NCBI GenBank assembly: GCA_947500555.1
Contig: CANMSE010000001.1
Coordinates: 124,001-188,000, forward strand
Direction of reading: 5' to 3'
DNA length: 64,000 nt
Source: an uncultured Fulvivirga sp.
GTDB taxonomy: Bacteria; Bacteroidota; Bacteroidia; Cytophagales; Cyclobacteriaceae
The position numbers and the translations under genes are program-made. The notes below the pieces were generated by a model. That model was not told the origin of the DNA and did no database searches. It was given only the letters and a program-made list of their open reading frames with translations. Of this stretch, positions 34,852 through 43,925 are shown one piece after another. Position 1 is the first letter of the stretch. Every line of letters starts with the position of its first letter.

Positions 34852-36250
34852 TTTTGAGGTGATAATGCCCGTCAGCACTTTTGAAATACAAACTACGTAG
34901 TGCTGGTATCTCCTCAAAGACTTCAAACATTAAGTTTTTAGGATCAATAATTACCTCAGGCTTGTCATTATTTATACCATTATAGACTATAGTTAGGTTA
35001 TCATAATAATTGAGGTTTGTAAATACCTGTTTTGATAGTTGCCAGTTTAAGAATGGAGTTGCTATTTCTGCGTTCAAATATGGTCTAAAATCCTGCTCTA
35101 AGACCAGTATTCGTTCTGTTATTTCATTAGCTCTCTTTTCATTTTCTAATAAATAAGCTTCATCGTTATAATACTTTTTTAACCATGAATCAGATAGGGA
35201 AAATATAAAGGTAGCTATACATAGTCCCGCAAAAAATGTAAAGCTCATTTCTGAAAAGAAACCTCTCTTCTTCATTAAAAAATAATGTGAAATATAGAAG
35301 GCAAAGCCAGGAGCCAGTATAAGATAAACAGCCGGACTGTTTTGATCAGCCAGAAGTATAAAAAGAATGCTAAATAGACTCCAAACTAGTATTGTTTGAG
35401 TCAATCTCGATTGATAATTGGTCAACCTGGCACCTCGTATAATTCGCGTCAGGGCTAACACAAAAAAGGCTAATGGCGCAACAAATAGTCTAAGTGTATC
35501 CTTTAAAGAAACAAACCAAACTCGCTCAATAGTTGTGAATGGAGAAAAAAAGCTGTAGACAAAATCATTCAATCGATTGGTTAAATAAAAGTAACCTGAT
35601 GCAAGTATTATGGGCAAAAGAAATCCAAATGTCATTAGAAAATATCTACGCGTTACTGTACCGGTAAAAAAAATGAAAATAGTTAGTGTGGCTAGCGCAA
35701 AAACGCAGAAGGGCAAATAACTAATGGTCGCCAGGCCGATGTAAAGACCAATATTCAAAATGTCTTCATCTCTCTTAGCCCTTACTTCAATGTGATTGAA
35801 AATATTTTTAAGCGCTAGAAGTATAAAAGTAAGACCAATAAGAAATGGTGTTAGTGTCACCATATCATAACAAACGGTCGCCAGGATACCATAGATAAGT
35901 CCTGGAACATAGGTATTTTCGGAATATGCTCGGCTTGTAAGCAAAAATCGATTAAAAATAAAGACTTGAAAACAGATCAACAGATACCCAGTAAACTGAT
36001 AAGCAATTTGAGATCTACCAAAAAAATAATCGATAATTGAATACAGCAACGCACTAAGTGGGGCTATACTATCCCAAACCTCAGAATATATTAGGGCACC
36101 ATTGGCTACCTTTTCACCTAAGAGCATATAGTTAAGCTCTGGAATAGTGAGTATTGAAGAGCTGATAAAAGCTGGTAGCCTCAATATTGCTAACAAAGCA
36201 AAAATCACCACTAGGCGATAAGGATCATTTATTCTGAAAAAGTTTAACAA
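34841..36250 (-). CDS. Polytopic inner-membrane protein, GT-C-glycosyltransferase-like N-terminus
   Basis: 469 residues with about ten to twelve hydrophobic helices and a short soluble C-terminus (KSADGHYHL). The start is a TTG at 36250; no ATG fits and the first residues (FRINDPYRL) look like a genuine N-terminus. The early region TIPELNYMLLGEKVANGALIYSEVWDSIAPLSALLY has the 'Gly...Tyr...Trp-Asp...Pro-Leu' spacing of GT-C glycosyltransferases such as ArnT and PMT, which use lipid-linked sugars. The usual Asp/Glu pair of the first loop is only weakly present (IPELNY). I cannot name a family with confidence; a DUF6427-like membrane protein is another possibility. It converges on rpiB and is divergent from rbfA. 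Confidence 0.5.
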   Translation of the reverse strand: MLNFFRINDPYRLVVIFALLAILRLPAFISSSILTIPELNYMLLGEKVANGALIYSEVWDSIAPLSALLYSIIDYFFGRSQIAYQFTGYLLICFQVFIFNRFLLTSRAYSENTYVPGLIYGILATVCYDMVTLTPFLIGLTFILLALKNIFNHIEVRAKRDEDILNIGLYIGLATISYLPFCVFALATLTIFIFFTGTVTRRYFLMTFGFLLPIILASGYFYLTNRLNDFVYSFFSPFTTIERVWFVSLKDTLRLFVAPLAFFVLALTRIIRGARLTNYQSRLTQTILVWSLFSILFILLADQNSPAVYLILAPGFAFYISHYFLMKKRGFFSEMSFTFFAGLCIATFIFSLSDSWLKKYYNDEAYLLENEKRANEITERILVLEQDFRPYLNAEIATPFLNWQLSKQVFTNLNYYDNLTIVYNGINNDKPEVIIDPKNLMFEVFEEIPALRSLYFKSADGHYHLKINN

Positions 36251-36372
36251 GAGGTCTGTTTTATTACCACGAAATTAGTCAATCCACTAAAAGTGAACTG
36301 CTAATAAAGAAAAAATTGATAAGATATTACTCTTAAAGGAGTCAGGCTCACTTAACTTTAAAATTAGATTAG

Positions 36373-36380
36373 GATATTTG
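36373..36380 (+). promoter_or_regulatory. Near-consensus -7 element for rbfA
   Basis: GATATTTG differs from TAnnTTTG at one position and ends four bases before the rbfA ATG at 36385, again giving a nearly leaderless message if used. Confidence 0.3.
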
Positions 36381-36384
36381 TGGT

Positions 36385-36756
36385 ATGAATGAAAGCACAA
36401 GGCAACAAAAATATGCCAAACTAATTCAAAAAGATCTTAGTGATATTTTCCAAAAAGATAAAATGGGGCTGTTTGGCAATTCGTTTGTTACTATAGCAGA
36501 TGTAAGAGTAACCCCTGATTTGAGTATAGCTAAAATCTATCTGTCAATGCTTATGGTCAATGACAAAGAGGGCTTGCTAGAGACAATTTTCTCCAGAAAA
36601 AGTGAGATCAGAAAAATTCTGGGTAATAAAATTGGTAAGCAGGTTCGTATAGTGCCAGATTTAATATTTTTTCTTGATGAAGTTGAAGAACGGGCCAGTA
36701 AAATGGACAAGCTAATTGATTCGTTGGATATTCCTCCAGCAGACGAAGAAGAATAG
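36385..36756 (+). CDS. rbfA: Ribosome-binding factor A
   Basis: 123 residues. RbfA binds 16S rRNA and helps 30S maturation. The KH-like fold is visible: RQQKYAKLIQKDLSDIFQKD at the N-terminus, TIADVRVTPDLSIAKIYLSML in the middle and the RIVPDLIFFLDEVEERASKMDKLID near 90-114. It is four bases upstream of the permease TTG start. Confidence 0.93.
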   Translation: MNESTRQQKYAKLIQKDLSDIFQKDKMGLFGNSFVTIADVRVTPDLSIAKIYLSMLMVNDKEGLLETIFSRKSEIRKILGNKIGKQVRIVPDLIFFLDEVEERASKMDKLIDSLDIPPADEEE

Positions 36757-36759
36757 GCT

Positions 36760-37983
36760 TTGAACTTACCTTTTTTTATAGCTCGTAAATATTTCTTTTC
36801 AGGAAAAAAGCGAAATTTCATAAACGTCATTTCCTTAATATCTATGGCGATTGTTGCAATTTGTACTGCAGCTCTTATTGTGGTTTTATCTGTATTTAAT
36901 GGATTGGAAGGACTTCTTCGATCATTATACAGCACTTTTGATCCTGAAATTAAAGTTGAAATTATTAGAGGTAAATCATTTGAAGTTTCGGAAAAGTTTA
37001 TTGAGTCAATAGAAAATATTGAAGGTGTAGATATAGTAACAGAAGTGATCGAAGATTATGCTTACGTTCGTTATCGTGGAGCAAATATGGTGATCACTCT
37101 TAAAGGAGTCTCTGAAAATTTTATCGAGCAAAAAAGGATAGATCAAGCTATAGTAGCCGGAGACTTAATGCTTAAAGATGGCTCCATCAACTATGCAATT
37201 ATAGGTAGAGGGGTGCAATATGCTCTTTCCATTGTGCCTGGCAATAATTTATATCCACTTCAAGTGCACTATACCAAGGATGTAAAACCTGGTCAACTTG
37301 ATGTTAGCAAGCTTTATAGCAAAAAAAATATATTAATTGGAAGCGTTTTTGCCATTGAAAAAAATTATGATGAAAACTATATTTTCGTTCCATTAGACTT
37401 TGCTCAAAGCCTGCTTAATTATGGAAATAAAAGAACAAGTTTAGAAATAAAGACTACATCAACTGCTAACATTCAAAACGTTCAATCTAGATTACGCAAT
37501 CTGCTTGGAGATACTTTCACCGTTCAGAATAATGATGAGCAACATGCAGATTTATACAAACTTCTCAACCTGGAAAAGCTCTTTGTTTTCATTGCTTTCT
37601 CCTTCATATTACTGGTAGGGTCAATTAATATTTTCTTCTCATTGTCAATGCTTGCCATAGATAAGAAGAAAGATATTTCTATTCTCTTCAGTTTTGGCGC
37701 AGATAATACTTTGATAAAAAAAATATTCCTTTATGAAGGGGCAATTATATCACTGGGTGGCGCTTTTATTGGACTGCTTCTTGGCAGCTTAATATGTTGG
37801 GCACAACAATCATTAGGCTTAGTTTCCATGGGAATGGAGACATCTGTCCTAGAAAACTATCCTGTTGATATGCACTTCATGGACTTTCTATACACGTTCA
37901 TTAGCCTGGTAATCATTACGTTATTAATTTCATACAGACCAGCAGTTATCGCCACAAAATATATAAAGGTTAATGAGCTGTAA
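36760..37983 (+). CDS. FtsX-like ABC permease of the LolC/LolE type
   Basis: 407 residues: N-terminal helix (about 24-46), a large periplasmic domain (about 47-265) and three C-terminal helices (about 272-298, 320-348, 372-396). This is the LolC/E and MacB layout; in Lol the permease passes lipoproteins to LolA. The start is a TTG at 36760, three bases after rbfA; MNLPFFIARKYFFS fits the usual family N-terminus and no ATG is close. The ATPase partner is not in the window, so it is uncertain whether the transporter is Lol proper. A terminator follows at 38060. Confidence 0.82.
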   Translation: MNLPFFIARKYFFSGKKRNFINVISLISMAIVAICTAALIVVLSVFNGLEGLLRSLYSTFDPEIKVEIIRGKSFEVSEKFIESIENIEGVDIVTEVIEDYAYVRYRGANMVITLKGVSENFIEQKRIDQAIVAGDLMLKDGSINYAIIGRGVQYALSIVPGNNLYPLQVHYTKDVKPGQLDVSKLYSKKNILIGSVFAIEKNYDENYIFVPLDFAQSLLNYGNKRTSLEIKTTSTANIQNVQSRLRNLLGDTFTVQNNDEQHADLYKLLNLEKLFVFIAFSFILLVGSINIFFSLSMLAIDKKKDISILFSFGADNTLIKKIFLYEGAIISLGGAFIGLLLGSLICWAQQSLGLVSMGMETSVLENYPVDMHFMDFLYTFISLVIITLLISYRPAVIATKYIKVNEL

Positions 37984-38059
37984 AAAACTCTATAATATCT
38001 CAATTATTTTGATGTTCAGACGTTAGACAAAAAGAACCTTTTTTGGTCATAAAAGCTCT

Positions 38060-38087
38060 TCCAACTGAATTATAGTTGGATTTTTTT
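38060..38087 (+). terminator. Rho-independent terminator after the permease gene
   Basis: A 7-bp stem (38060-38066 with 38074-38080) and a loop of seven bases, followed by seven T (38081-38087). It lies 76 bases after the permease stop and 34 before the SNF2 start, so it ends the rbfA-permease transcript. Confidence 0.8.
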
Positions 38088-38120
38088 ACGTATTTTGCAT
38101 GTTCTGTTGAATTTTTATCT

Positions 38121-41042
38121 ATGAAAGTTTCGGCTGCTCTGCCCTTCCAAATAGTTTACTCATTGTACCAACACGAGTACCTTGGCTACCTCTTTGAGTC
38201 ATTTGTTATTCATCTTGACGAAAAAGGGAAATTAACACTACAACATCAGAATATTTCTGCTATGAACGCAAATGAATTTGCGAAAGGCTTGGATCAAACT
38301 GATTATGAGTTGATTGACCTTATGGATTCGATGCAACAAGATGCTGTGGTCAAAAAATTCAATACCAAAGGTCCGATGAAAGCCGATGATTTTTTTCTGA
38401 AAATTTATGATAAGGAAAAGGGAAATGAGCTCATCCAACAGGAAATTGAAAACTATCTGGAACGAAAAAGAGCCGATATTCTAGAGCGCCTTACAGGTAA
38501 AATGGTTTTTGAAATGGGTAATGATGGAGAGCCAGCATGGAAAGAAATTGAAGTGCTCCCTGAAAAAGCAACTATATTATTCCATTTTAGACGAAACGAA
38601 GATAACACGCATTATTTTCCTACAATAAAATACGCTGGAGAAAAAGTTGATTTCCAGTATCGAGGATCTTACATAGTGTGTAAGGAGCCTGCATGGATGG
38701 TGAGCTGTGGTAAGTTGTATTCCTTCGAAAAAAATGTAGATGGTAAAAAGCTTAGCCCCTTCTTAAATAAGAAATTCATCATTATTCCAAAAAATGTAGA
38801 AGAAACATATTACAACAAATTTGTGGCACCCCTAATTGCTTCATTTGATGTTTATGCCAAAGGCTTTGAAATAAATAGTGAGCATTTTTTACCACAGCCT
38901 GTGTTGACTATTAGTGAGCTAATGGGTTCATCAAATGGTGAGTTATTCAATAAAAAACAGAATGCTGAAGATTCAGGTAAAATGTTATTTGAGCTTTCGT
39001 TCAAGTATGGAAGTTTTCAATTTAAGGCAGACCACTTAAGTCCGGTAAGTGTCTCGGTAGAGAAAAAGGATAATGATTACGTTTTTCATCGTGTGAGGCG
39101 CAAATTGAATGATGAAAAAGAGATTATTCAATTTTTGACCGAATCAGGGCTTCAACTCAAAAACTCTAAAGTAGCAATTGCTAAGACAACGGCTTTCGGA
39201 TGGCTGGATAATCATAGAGAAGAGCTCATCAATCGACAGTTTATTCTGGATCAAAAAGGCAAGTCAGATAAAAAGTATTTCATAGGAGAATATAAAATTA
39301 CTGTTGAAGTCAAAGAAAATATAGATTGGTTTGACATACATGCATTGATAAAGTTCGGGGACTATGAAATTAGCTTTAAAGAAATCAGAAAGCTGATTCT
39401 TAAAAAGAAAATGGAGTTTGTCCTGCCTAATGGGGAAATAGCAGTTATTCCGGACTCTTGGCTCGTTGAGTATTCTGAGCTATTTGCTTTTTCCGAAGAA
39501 GATGAAAATGGCGACCCTAGATTAAAAAAACATCACTTGTCACTTGTTAAGGATTTGGAAGAAGGGAATCTGGCAAGAGTTACGATAAGCAATAAACTAG
39601 AGGGGTTACGCTCATTTGAAGGTATAGATAAAACGGAACCACCAAAGCATTTTAAGGGAACTCTAAGGCCTTATCAAAAAGCTGGCTACGAATGGATGCA
39701 ATTTTTGAATAAGTTTAAATTCGGAGGTTGCCTGGCAGATGATATGGGCTTAGGTAAAACGGTGCAAACTTTAGCACTTTTGCAATCACAGAAAGAGAGT
39801 GAGGCAAGTGGAGCAACTCTTTTAGTAATGCCTACCTCATTAGTTTATAACTGGGAAATGGAAGCTAAGAAGTTTACTCCTAAGCTTAAAACCTTCACTT
39901 ATACAGGAACCAACAGGGAAAAGAATCCGGAGAAGTTTGCCAAATATGATATAATAATAACCTCTTATGGAATAGTAAGATTAGATATTGATTTACTAAA
40001 GAAGTATAGATTCAACTATGTTATTCTTGACGAATCACAAGCTATAAAAAATCCAACCTCTAACATTGCCAAGGCTGTTAGAGAGTTAAATTCAAGAAAC
40101 AGGTTGATTCTAACAGGTACCCCACTTGAAAATAGTACGATGGACCTCTGGTCCCAAATGAATTTTATAAACCCAGGGCTTTTGGGTACGCAGTCATTTT
40201 TTAAGAATGAATTCTTGAACCCTATAGAAAAGCAAGGGGATCAGGCAAAGACTGAAAAGTTATATTCGATTATAAAGCCTTTTATACTTCGTAGACATAA
40301 GTCTCAGGTAGCCACAGAACTGCCTGAAAAAACAGAGAACATTCAATATTCAGCTATGTTACCTGACCAAGAGGCTGAATATGAAAAGGTTAAGTCGCAT
40401 TACAGAAATGAGATCTTAGGAAACATTGAGAAAAAAGGATTGAATAAATCTCAAATCATTCTTCTTCAAGGACTTACGAAACTTCGGCAGATTGCTAATC
40501 ATCCGAAAATGGTAGATGATGGTTATGAGGGAACATCAGGTAAACTATGGGACGTAGCATTTATGCTTGACAATGCAATAACTGAGGGTCATAAAATATT
40601 AGTCTTTAGTCAATTTGTGAAGCATTTAACCATTATCAGTGATCATTTGAAAACAATGAATATTGACTATGCCTACCTGGATGGATCGACTAAAAACAGA
40701 CAGCAGCAAGTTGAACGTTTTCAAAATGATAAAGATCTTAAAGTTTTTCTAATATCGTTGAAGGCTGGTGGACTAGGGTTGAATCTAACCAAGGCCGACT
40801 ATGTATTTATACTTGACCCATGGTGGAACCCTGCAGCTGAAGCACAAGCCATTGACAGGGCACATAGAATCGGTCAGGTAAACAAAGTATTTACTTACAA
40901 ATTCATCACTAAAAATACGGTAGAAGAGAAAATACTAGCACTACAGCAACATAAACGTAAGCTGGCAAGTGATCTAATAACTACCGAGTCAAGTTTCGTT
41001 AAGAGTTTGTCAAAAGAAGATATCGAATCGTTACTTAGCTAA
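38121..41042 (+). CDS. SNF2-family DEAD/DEAH helicase
   Basis: 973 residues from the ATG at 38121, where MKVSAALPFQ begins; a TTG 45 bases upstream lies inside the terminator stem and is not used. The N-terminal half (1-500) has no recognisable domain but is usual for bacterial SNF2 proteins of this size. Helicase motifs are intact: motif I DDMGLGKTVQT at about 540-550, motif II LDESQAIKN near 635, LTGTPLENS near 665, and motif VI with DRAHRIGQ near 915. SNF2 ATPases move along double-stranded DNA and remodel nucleoprotein. The N-terminal SWIM zinc finger found in some is not evident. It is four bases upstream of the RibD-like gene. Confidence 0.93.
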   Translation: MKVSAALPFQIVYSLYQHEYLGYLFESFVIHLDEKGKLTLQHQNISAMNANEFAKGLDQTDYELIDLMDSMQQDAVVKKFNTKGPMKADDFFLKIYDKEKGNELIQQEIENYLERKRADILERLTGKMVFEMGNDGEPAWKEIEVLPEKATILFHFRRNEDNTHYFPTIKYAGEKVDFQYRGSYIVCKEPAWMVSCGKLYSFEKNVDGKKLSPFLNKKFIIIPKNVEETYYNKFVAPLIASFDVYAKGFEINSEHFLPQPVLTISELMGSSNGELFNKKQNAEDSGKMLFELSFKYGSFQFKADHLSPVSVSVEKKDNDYVFHRVRRKLNDEKEIIQFLTESGLQLKNSKVAIAKTTAFGWLDNHREELINRQFILDQKGKSDKKYFIGEYKITVEVKENIDWFDIHALIKFGDYEISFKEIRKLILKKKMEFVLPNGEIAVIPDSWLVEYSELFAFSEEDENGDPRLKKHHLSLVKDLEEGNLARVTISNKLEGLRSFEGIDKTEPPKHFKGTLRPYQKAGYEWMQFLNKFKFGGCLADDMGLGKTVQTLALLQSQKESEASGATLLVMPTSLVYNWEMEAKKFTPKLKTFTYTGTNREKNPEKFAKYDIIITSYGIVRLDIDLLKKYRFNYVILDESQAIKNPTSNIAKAVRELNSRNRLILTGTPLENSTMDLWSQMNFINPGLLGTQSFFKNEFLNPIEKQGDQAKTEKLYSIIKPFILRRHKSQVATELPEKTENIQYSAMLPDQEAEYEKVKSHYRNEILGNIEKKGLNKSQIILLQGLTKLRQIANHPKMVDDGYEGTSGKLWDVAFMLDNAITEGHKILVFSQFVKHLTIISDHLKTMNIDYAYLDGSTKNRQQQVERFQNDKDLKVFLISLKAGGLGLNLTKADYVFILDPWWNPAAEAQAIDRAHRIGQVNKVFTYKFITKNTVEEKILALQQHKRKLASDLITTESSFVKSLSKEDIESLLS

Positions 41043-41045
41043 AAC

Positions 41046-41576
41046 ATGCCAAAAGTTATCTTATATATAAGCATGAGCCTTGATGGCTTCATAGCCACAA
41101 AAGATGATGACATCTCATGGTTAGATACTATCGATCATGGAGAAAATGATTACGGTTACACAAAATTTAGCAGTACAATTGACAAGTACGTAGTAGGAAG
41201 AAAAACATACGATCTAGTCATGAATCTGGTAGGTGAATTCGCGCAAGCCAAAGAGTACGATTGCTATATTATTTCACGATCAAAAAGTGGTGTTGAGAAT
41301 GGTGTGACATTCTACAATGGCAATATCAAAGAACTAATTGATCGGTTAAAGTCTGAAGGTGGTAAGAATATTTACTGTGATGGGGGTGGTGAGATCGTTA
41401 AGGAGTTGATGAAAGACAACTTAATCGATGAGTATATCATCTCTATAATTCCTATTGTTTTAGGAGACGGAAAGCGACTTTTTGCAGGAGGTGTACCTAA
41501 GCAGAATATGGAGCTCATTAAGTCAAAGGCTTATGATAATGGGCTTGTTCAGATTCATTATAAGTCAATCAGATAA
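41046..41576 (+). CDS. RibD-C/dihydrofolate-reductase-like protein
   Basis: 176 residues of the RibD C-terminal domain family, which uses NADPH. Features: ISMSLDGFIATKDDDISWL at the N-terminus, the VVGRKTYDLV segment near 55, IYCDGGGEIVKELM near 118 and ISIIPIVLGDGKRLF near 140. YwjB- and YyaP-like proteins of this kind are of unknown substrate; antifolate resistance is sometimes seen. It lies three bases downstream of the SNF2 gene and converges on an acyltransferase gene with a 12-base overlap. Confidence 0.85.
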   Translation: MPKVILYISMSLDGFIATKDDDISWLDTIDHGENDYGYTKFSSTIDKYVVGRKTYDLVMNLVGEFAQAKEYDCYIISRSKSGVENGVTFYNGNIKELIDRLKSEGGKNIYCDGGGEIVKELMKDNLIDEYIISIIPIVLGDGKRLFAGGVPKQNMELIKSKAYDNGLVQIHYKSIR

Positions 41577-42425
41577 ATCATTTTGCAGCTTCTTAAGTTT
41601 CCAGCGTTTATGGGACCACAAATACCCAGAAGGATCTTCTTCAATCAGTTTTTGACTCTCTTTCACATAAGAATCCAGAATACTGTGATCTCCTTTTTGA
41701 TATGGAGGGTCTAAAAGCTTAATTAGCTCAACAGTATAAAAACCTCTTTTTTTCCTTACCATGCGATAGAAGAAGACAGGATAATTGAATGCTGTTGCAA
41801 TTTGTTCTGGCCCCGTAAAAAAAGCCGTTTCCTGATTCATAAAGATGGTCCAGTACTTAACGGCATCTTTTCCAGGCGACTGGTCAGCCATAATTGCAAC
41901 GGCCTTCATGCGATCCTTTGATCTCATAAGACTTCTAATAATGTTCTTTTTGTTAATCGGTTCTCCTCCAAATTTTGATCTTGTTTTTAACATAAGATCA
42001 TTAAACTTTTTATTAGAAAGCCGCTGATAAACCGCATCAACTGGAAAAGGGAGTACTAAACATCCCGCAAGTAGAGCCCACTCCCAATTAAATTGATGGC
42101 ATCCTGCTAAAATGATAGACTGCCCTTTATCAGCATATTCATGAACAGTGTGAATATTGATGAACTTTACCCTTCGTTTCATTTCCTCTTCTGAGATGGA
42201 TACCGCTTTTATGGTCTCAGCAATGTACTCGCAGAATCGGTTGTAAAACTCTTTGGCTATATGCTTTACCTCAGTCTCTGATTTTTCTGGAAACGCATTT
42301 CGAATGTTCGTAATCACTACTTTTTTTCGGTAAGCGATTACATGGTAGATAAGAACATAAAACATGTCCATAATCATGTAAAGCAGTCCTAAGGGCAATC
42401 GAGAAAGTAGCTTTAAGAATATCAT
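41565..42425 (-). CDS. LpxL/HtrB-type lysophospholipid/lipid A acyltransferase
   Basis: 286 residues with an N-terminal membrane segment (about 5-30) and the acyltransferase catalytic motif ILAGCHQFNWEW near 112: His with Glu five residues on (the HX4E/D motif). The substrate segment KTRSKFGGEPINKK is near 150 and ADQSPGKD near 178 is also a family mark. LpxL enzymes add a secondary acyl chain to lipid A at the inner membrane; Bacteroidota relatives may act on ornithine or other lipids. It stands alone; the 3' end overlaps the RibD-like gene. Confidence 0.88.
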   Translation of the reverse strand: MIFLKLLSRLPLGLLYMIMDMFYVLIYHVIAYRKKVVITNIRNAFPEKSETEVKHIAKEFYNRFCEYIAETIKAVSISEEEMKRRVKFINIHTVHEYADKGQSIILAGCHQFNWEWALLAGCLVLPFPVDAVYQRLSNKKFNDLMLKTRSKFGGEPINKKNIIRSLMRSKDRMKAVAIMADQSPGKDAVKYWTIFMNQETAFFTGPEQIATAFNYPVFFYRMVRKKRGFYTVELIKLLDPPYQKGDHSILDSYVKESQKLIEEDPSGYLWSHKRWKLKKLQNDLSD

Positions 42426-42467
42426 TTTCTAGTGTTGCACAAAATTAAAGTATAAATCATAATTGAT

Positions 42468-42475
42468 TAGATTTG
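42468..42475 (+). promoter_or_regulatory. TAnnTTTG -7-like element for the SDR gene
   Basis: TAGATTTG ends 19 bases before the ATG at 42495. Confidence 0.4.
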
Positions 42476-42494
42476 GCCTTTATAAATAGAATTA

Positions 42495-43301
42495 ATGAAG
42501 GATAAGGTAGTTGTAATTACAGGCGGATCCTCTGGGATAGGAAAAGCTCTGGCCGAAGAGTTTGGTAAACATGGCTCTAAAATAGTTATTACCGGTCGCA
42601 AGCAAGTTGCATTGGACAATGCGATGGTCACATTAACCGAACAAGGAATAGATGCTATATCGATAAAAGGTGATGTAAGTCTGGAAAAAGACAATGAGCA
42701 AATGGTGAAAGAAACGCTTGATGCTTTTGGAAAGATTGACATCCTTATCAATAATGCAGGAATATCCATGCGCGCACCATTCAATGAAGTTGACCTCGAT
42801 GTGATAAGAAAAGTGATGGATATCAATTTCTGGGGTGCCATCTATGCTACGAAATATTGCCTACCTGAAATCTTAAAAAATAAAGGTTCGGTGATAGGTA
42901 TCTCTTCTATAGCAGGTTTTCGTGGCTTACCTGGTAGAGTAGGTTACTCCGCTTCGAAGTTTGCCTTGCAAGGTTTTTTAGAATCCTTAAGAACCGAAAT
43001 GTTTAAAACGGGAGTGCATGTCCTTACTGCATGTCCAGGATTTACGGCTTCTAACATTCGCAAAACATCTCTTACTGCCGATGGATCTTCACAGGGAGAA
43101 TCTCCACGAAAAGAAGAGAAAATGATGACGGCAGAAGAATGCGCTGCCTTAATCTATAAAGCCACAGTGAAGAGAAGAAAATACATTATCATGACTGCTC
43201 AGGGAAAAATGACGGTATTTCTAAACAAGTGGTTTCCAGGTATGATGGACAAAATGGTCTACAATGTGATGGCTAAGGAGGAAGACTCCCCTTTCAAATA
43301 A
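42495..43301 (+). CDS. SDR-family oxidoreductase
   Basis: 268 residues. NAD(P)-binding TGGSSGIGKALAEEF at the N-terminus, NNAGISMRAPF near 91-101, then the catalytic Ser-Tyr-Lys set: GISSIAGFRGLPGRVGYSASKFALQ (Ser at about 138, YSASK at about 153-157). The C-terminal third is extended and basic, which often occurs in SDRs of the DltE / short-chain dehydrogenase subgroup acting on lipids. The substrate is unknown. A palindrome follows the stop (43304-43316). Confidence 0.9.
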   Translation: MKDKVVVITGGSSGIGKALAEEFGKHGSKIVITGRKQVALDNAMVTLTEQGIDAISIKGDVSLEKDNEQMVKETLDAFGKIDILINNAGISMRAPFNEVDLDVIRKVMDINFWGAIYATKYCLPEILKNKGSVIGISSIAGFRGLPGRVGYSASKFALQGFLESLRTEMFKTGVHVLTACPGFTASNIRKTSLTADGSSQGESPRKEEKMMTAEECAALIYKATVKRRKYIIMTAQGKMTVFLNKWFPGMMDKMVYNVMAKEEDSPFK

Positions 43302-43303
43302 TC

Positions 43304-43316
43304 GCATATTTTATGC
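43304..43316. repeat. GCATA-TTT-TATGC palindrome upstream of the unknown gene
   Basis: Five paired bases around a three-base centre, directly after the SDR stop and 9-21 bases upstream of a -7-like TATATTTG, i.e. over the expected -33 region. No T-run follows, so an operator is more likely than a terminator, but short AT-rich palindromes are often accidental. Confidence 0.3.
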
Positions 43317-43324
43317 AATAAGCT

Positions 43325-43332
43325 TATATTTG
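43325..43332 (+). promoter_or_regulatory. TAnnTTTG -7-like element for the gene at 43341
   Basis: TATATTTG lies eight bases before the ATG at 43341, so transcription would start within or just before the first codon. Confidence 0.5.
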
Positions 43333-43340
43333 CCTTCGAA

Positions 43341-43841
43341 ATGATCCAGAAGTATTTTCCTTTAGATAAGAATTACATCCTAGAGAAGGCTCAGCTCGAT
43401 CTGGAAAAAGAGTTAATCACTTACCTCATTGCCTTTAGTAAAGAATTTTATCTAAAGAACAACAACCCGCTCGGGATTGAAGATGAAACTATATCAAGTA
43501 TCAAAGCTCACGAAACGGAATATACCGAAAGACTCGTTGAGTTTTATCGTAACCTTGCTGGCGTTTATCGTTACAAGTTTGGTCAAAATCAGCTTGAGTT
43601 TTTGTTTGATGGCAACGACCATTATGATAAGTATGTTCAGGATTGGTCCAATACTTTCAAGAAATGGTTGATTGATTTTTGTCTGAAACCAAATTTTTTA
43701 AGGGCAGTATTGGAACTGACCGTTTTTTATCCTGAAGGAAAAAAAGCTGAGCTGGCAGAAAACAGAATGAAAACCTTCATCAACCAGCATTTCTCACTTA
43801 AGATTTACAAGTACAAAGGGATTGTCAGAAAGTTGGCTTAG
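43341..43841 (+). CDS. Hypothetical helical protein
   Basis: 166 residues, without signal peptide or membrane segments. Mostly alpha-helical, rich in Tyr, Phe, Lys and Glu. I recognise no family. Notable segments are DYKFG-like YRYKFGQNQLEFLFDGNDHYD near 86-100 and FYPEGKKAELAENRMK near 128. It is followed after 85 bases by the PLP decarboxylase gene and preceded by a -7-like element of its own, so it may not be in an operon. A cytoplasmic role is the only inference. Confidence 0.6.
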   Translation: MIQKYFPLDKNYILEKAQLDLEKELITYLIAFSKEFYLKNNNPLGIEDETISSIKAHETEYTERLVEFYRNLAGVYRYKFGQNQLEFLFDGNDHYDKYVQDWSNTFKKWLIDFCLKPNFLRAVLELTVFYPEGKKAELAENRMKTFINQHFSLKIYKYKGIVRKLA

Positions 43842-43896
43842 GGTCGATTCATTAAACCAATTCATTTTAATTTTTAGTTTCTCTTTTTTCATTTCC

Positions 43897-43924
43897 TATA
43901 TTCGCGGCAATTAAATCAATTGCC
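43897..43924 (+). promoter_or_regulatory. Near-consensus -7 element and inverted repeat in decarboxylase leader
   Basis: TATATTCG (43897-43904, one mismatch to TAnnTTTG) is followed by GGCAATT at 43906-43912, a five-base loop and AATTGCC at 43918-43924. The hairpin ends one base before the ATG at 43926, so it could hide the start or be an operator. Confidence 0.45.
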
Positions 43925-43925
43925 T

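Noticed and set aside
43304..43316. A terminator after the SDR gene.
   Set aside because: The palindrome is only five paired bases and has no T-run; an operator or chance is more likely.
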